Position numbers and translations under genes: made by a program. From Zobellella maritima (lineage in GTDB: Bacteria > Pseudomonadota > Gammaproteobacteria > Enterobacterales > Aeromonadaceae), in assembly GCF_003075035.1 (NCBI RefSeq), contig NZ_QCZE01000001.1:1984759-2048758 (forward strand): a stretch of 64,000 nucleotides of DNA, read 5' to 3'. The notes beneath the pieces are model-generated. The model saw only the letters and a list, made by a program, of their open reading frames with translations, did not search any database and was not told where the DNA came from. Positions 61,520-64,000 of this stretch are shown here, piece by piece (the stretch's first letter is position 1; the number at the start of each line of letters is the position of its first letter).

Positions 61520-62350
61520 ATGGACTCTGCGGTACTGATTACCGGCTGTTCTTCGGGCATTGGCCACACGGCCGCCCATTTTCTCAAGACCAACGGCTTC
61601 CGGGTGATCGCCTCGGCCAGGAGCGCTGCCGATGTGGACTCGCTTAGGCAACAGGGGCTGGAGGCGGTACAACTGGATCTGGCCGACGAAGCCAGCATAG
61701 AAGCGGGCTTCAGCGAAACGATGGCGCTGACCGGCGGCCGGCTTTACGGCCTGTTCAATAACGGCGCCTACGGCCAGCCCGGCGCCCTCGAAGACCTGCC
61801 CACCCGCGCCCTGAGGGAGCAGTTGAATACCAACCTGTTCGGCACCCACCACCTGACCCGGCTGGCATTGCCCGCCATGCTGGCCGCCGGAACCGGGCGG
61901 ATCATCCAAAACAGTTCCATACTGGGTTTCGTGGCCATGCCCTACCGGGGGGCCTATAACTGCTCAAAATTCGCCCTCGAAGGCTATACGGACACCCTGC
62001 GCCTGGAGTTGAGGGGCACGGGCGTGCATGTCAGCCTGCTGGAGCCGGGGCCGATAGAAACCCGTTTCAGGGAAAATGCCAAAGACGCCTTCCTGCGTTA
62101 TATCCGGCCCGCAGACAGTCGCCATGGCCAGGCCTATCGGCAGACCCTGGCCAGGCTGGAGCGGCCGGGGCCCAGTTCGCGCTTCAGCCTGCCGCCCGAG
62201 GCATGCATGGCGCCTGTGCTCCATGCCCTGACCAGTCCCAGACCCAGGATACGCTACCCGGTCACCCGTCCCACCAGGATGATGGCCTGGTTCAAGCGGC
62301 TGCTCACCGACCGGGCACTGGACAAGATGCTAGCCAAGGCCGGCGGATAA
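61520..62350 (+). CDS. Short-chain dehydrogenase/reductase
   Basis: The 276-residue SDR has the cofactor motif TGCSSGIGHTAAHFL, NNGAYG, the catalytic serine in IIQNSSILG and YNCSKFALEGY (YxxxK). It is an NAD(P)-dependent oxidoreductase similar to YbbO-type proteins. Residues 185-276 form a variable tail. The substrate is unknown. Confidence 0.88.
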   Translation: MDSAVLITGCSSGIGHTAAHFLKTNGFRVIASARSAADVDSLRQQGLEAVQLDLADEASIEAGFSETMALTGGRLYGLFNNGAYGQPGALEDLPTRALREQLNTNLFGTHHLTRLALPAMLAAGTGRIIQNSSILGFVAMPYRGAYNCSKFALEGYTDTLRLELRGTGVHVSLLEPGPIETRFRENAKDAFLRYIRPADSRHGQAYRQTLARLERPGPSSRFSLPPEACMAPVLHALTSPRPRIRYPVTRPTRMMAWFKRLLTDRALDKMLAKAGG

Positions 62351-62475
62351 CCGGCTATGCTTCGAAATACCGCCCGATGCGTCGCGACGGCCCTTGAACC
62401 CGGATACGGTATTGAGGCTCCCTTGCTCGGGCGGAAACAAGCAACCATTTAATGAACCTCTGCATGGCGGGACCT

Positions 62476-63333
62476 ATGAAAATTTTATTACATGGCTTGT
62501 TATGGCTCTGGTGCAGCCAGGCGCTGGCGGCCCCCGCGCTCTGGTCGGCGACCAGGGACAACCAGCAACTCTGGTTGTTTGGCTCCATACACCTGGCAGA
62601 TCAGCGACTGAGTCAGTTGCCTCCCGCCCTGACCCAGGCCCTGGCTCAGAGCCAGCTACTGCTGCTGGAAGTGGATCCCGAACAGATTTCGGCCGAACAG
62701 CTGGCCCCCTTTCTGACCATGTCCGCCAACGAAAGCTGGTCCGCTCGCCTGGGGGACGGCCTGGCCAGCGAGCTGAAGCGGGCGGCCCGGGAGCAGGGTA
62801 TGGGGCAACTCGGTCGCTTCCCTCCCTGGTTCGCCGCCCTGCAGCTGACCCAGGCAAAAACCCGCTCATTGGGGTTTCACGCCCAATGGGGTATCGATTT
62901 TCAGCTGCACAAAAAAGCCCGACAACAGGGCCTGCCCATCCAGGGCCTGGAATCACCCACCCTGGTGTTCGAGATGCTGTCCCGCCTGCCGACACTTGGG
63001 CTGGAGGATGAATTTGTGCGTCATAGCCTGGACGAAATGGCACAGATGCCCACTCATCTGGAAACCCTGTTGACGGCCTGGCAGCGTGGTGACGAACAGG
63101 CGCTGCAGGATTTGCTGGTGCAACAACAGAGTCCCGAACTGAGCCGATTTATCGAGCAGCAGCTGCTGGCACACCGCAACCAGCTGTGGCTTGATCAGCT
63201 GGCCAGCCAGCCCGCGCCCAAGGTACTGATCGTGGTCGGTGCCCTGCACCTCTATGGCGAGCAGGGCCTGCTGGCCGGGCTGGCCGAGCGAGGTTTCAAC
63301 CTGGACAAGATCGAGGATGACACGCTTTATTGA
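62476..63333 (+). CDS. TraB/GumN-family protein
   Basis: The 285-residue exported protein has a signal peptide (LLWLWCSQALAAP) and the TraB/GumN domain: LWLFGSIHLADQRLSQLPPA with the conserved GS.H, LLLEVDPEQ, and LIVVGALHLYGEQGLLAGL near the C-terminus. Family members are putative metal-dependent hydrolases or TIKI-like proteases; this one's substrate is unknown. The ATG at 62476 begins directly at the signal peptide. Confidence 0.85.
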   Translation: MKILLHGLLWLWCSQALAAPALWSATRDNQQLWLFGSIHLADQRLSQLPPALTQALAQSQLLLLEVDPEQISAEQLAPFLTMSANESWSARLGDGLASELKRAAREQGMGQLGRFPPWFAALQLTQAKTRSLGFHAQWGIDFQLHKKARQQGLPIQGLESPTLVFEMLSRLPTLGLEDEFVRHSLDEMAQMPTHLETLLTAWQRGDEQALQDLLVQQQSPELSRFIEQQLLAHRNQLWLDQLASQPAPKVLIVVGALHLYGEQGLLAGLAERGFNLDKIEDDTLY

Positions 63334-63402
63334 TCCGGATCATCTTCTCCCTCTCCGACCTCGCTAAGATACCTTCAAGACGAAGAATGAAGGAGAGGCA
63401 CC

Positions 63403-63543
63403 ATGGAATTCTGGCTGAAGCTGATGTTTGGTAGTGATATTGGTTTGATGTCCATGATCGTCGTGATCGCCACCTTTTTGCTGATCAGCTTTTATGCGGG
63501 CTATTTTATCTACAAGATAAAGACCGACCAACCCAACGAATAA
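63403..63543 (+). CDS. DUF3149 46-residue membrane protein
   Basis: The peptide starts MEFWLKLMFGSDIGLMSMIV, has one transmembrane helix (about residues 14-37) and a short charged tail ending TDQPNE. AAGGAG precedes it. The N-terminal WLKLMFGSDIGLMS pattern fits DUF3149 proteins, which occur in gammaproteobacteria. Function is unknown. Confidence 0.8.
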   Translation: MEFWLKLMFGSDIGLMSMIVVIATFLLISFYAGYFIYKIKTDQPNE

Positions 63544-63558
63544 CCCGGCGTTAAACCA

Positions 63559-63599
63559 CGGCCGGCCCTGACTTCCTCCTCCCCCAGGGCCGGCCGTTT
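63559..63599 (+). terminator. Intrinsic terminator after the DUF3149 gene
   Basis: CGGCCGGCCCTG (63559-63570) and CAGGGCCGGCCG (63585-63596) form a perfect 12-bp stem with a 14-base pyrimidine-rich loop, followed by TTT. The U-tract is short. Confidence 0.6.
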
Positions 63600-63658
63600 C
63601 CCCTCTGTCTGAACTTGCTTATACTGCGGCTAACCCTGTTGATATGGAGCCGCCCCCT

Positions 63659-64000
63659 ATGTCTTCCTCAGAATGGTCTGCCTTTGTCGGCGAGCTGAAC
63701 GATCTGACGCCGCTCAATCAGGACACCCTCGCCCATCGGGCGAACACCGATCGGGACGTCGCAAGCCTGGCCGCCAAACGGGCCGCTGCCGAGGCCGACA
63801 CCGAAGCGGTGTCCGAATACCTGTCCCTCGAATCCGTCGATTTGCTGCGCCCGGATGATATCGTCGCCTTCAAGAAAGACGGGGTTCAGGACGGTGTATT
63901 CAAGAAGCTACGCCTGGGTCAATATCCCTGCGAAGCCCGTCTCGACCTGCACAAACACACGGTAGAACAGGCTCGCAAGGCACTGCTGGATTTTATCCGC
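63659..64000 (+). CDS. smrA: SmrA-type Smr-domain endonuclease (partial, cut by window end)
   Basis: The first 114 residues of an Smr protein are present. The N-terminal part (LNDLTPLNQDTLAHR) and LSLESVDLLRPDDIVAFKK lead to the start of the Smr domain at EARLDLHKHTVEQARKALLD, which carries the LDLH motif. SmrA-like proteins are nucleases related to the MutS2 C-terminus. The gene continues beyond the window. Confidence 0.85.
   Translation, partial: MSSSEWSAFVGELNDLTPLNQDTLAHRANTDRDVASLAAKRAAAEADTEAVSEYLSLESVDLLRPDDIVAFKKDGVQDGVFKKLRLGQYPCEARLDLHKHTVEQARKALLDFIR

Overview
The window reads as a chromosomal segment of a GC-rich gammaproteobacterium, most likely of the Aeromonadaceae (Oceanimonas, Oceanisphaera or Zobellella type). 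This rests on gene content and order: dnaQ/rnhA/yafS-like/gloB/mltD, raiA next to a pheL-pheA attenuation unit, aroF-tyrA, and a complete ccmABCDEFGHI run. I could not run a database search, so the family-level placement is inference. No transposase, integrase, phage gene or CRISPR array was seen. About 65 protein genes and two tRNA genes are called.

Left part (1-17.9 kb), mostly accessory metabolism under LysR/MocR regulators: a MocR regulator; a LysR regulator divergent from a sodium:solute symporter, a 33-residue membrane peptide and a DadA-like FAD oxidoreductase; a GST; a trio of lipoproteins (CsgG-like, DUF4810, DUF799/GNA1162); a LysR regulator divergent from a ketone-body operon (3-oxoacid CoA-transferase A and B plus thiolase); a CHASE4-GGDEF cyclase; a MATE exporter; a 58-residue exported protein; a nitroreductase and its LysR neighbour.

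17.9-29.5 kb is a stress and detoxification block. It starts with a five-gene arsenic operon (ArsC-ArsR fusion, arsH, acr3, a GAPDH paralogue, arsJ). It continues with yqhD and its AraC-type regulator, a decayed efflux-pump outer-membrane gene, an Old Yellow Enzyme, a flavodoxin-fold quinone reductase, a YghU-type GST and a LysR regulator. Together these would handle arsenate/arsenite, aldehydes, quinones and electrophiles.

29.5-46 kb mixes core genes (tRNA-Asp, dnaQ, rnhA, gloB, mltD, yciA, yjjX, slt) with a tripartite tricarboxylate transporter (tctCBA plus an AbrB-like membrane protein). Divergent from the transporter is a three-gene regulatory operon: response regulator, sensor kinase and an extra periplasmic binding protein.

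46-54 kb is the aromatic amino-acid region: raiA, pheL leader and attenuator, pheA, then tyrA and aroF on the opposite strand, followed by a DUF502 protein and mlaA. The most striking feature of the window is here: PheA carries an extra C-terminal domain of about 220 residues that looks like a DAHP synthase barrel stripped of its catalytic residues. Three perfect-phase 70-bp tandem repeats and a terminator lie between aroF and tyrA, and REPIN-like palindromes flank the area.

54-64 kb holds the cytochrome c maturation genes ccmA-I on the minus strand, tRNA-Arg(CCT), an SDR oxidoreductase, a TraB/GumN-like protein, a 46-residue DUF3149 membrane protein and the 5' part of smrA, cut by the window edge.
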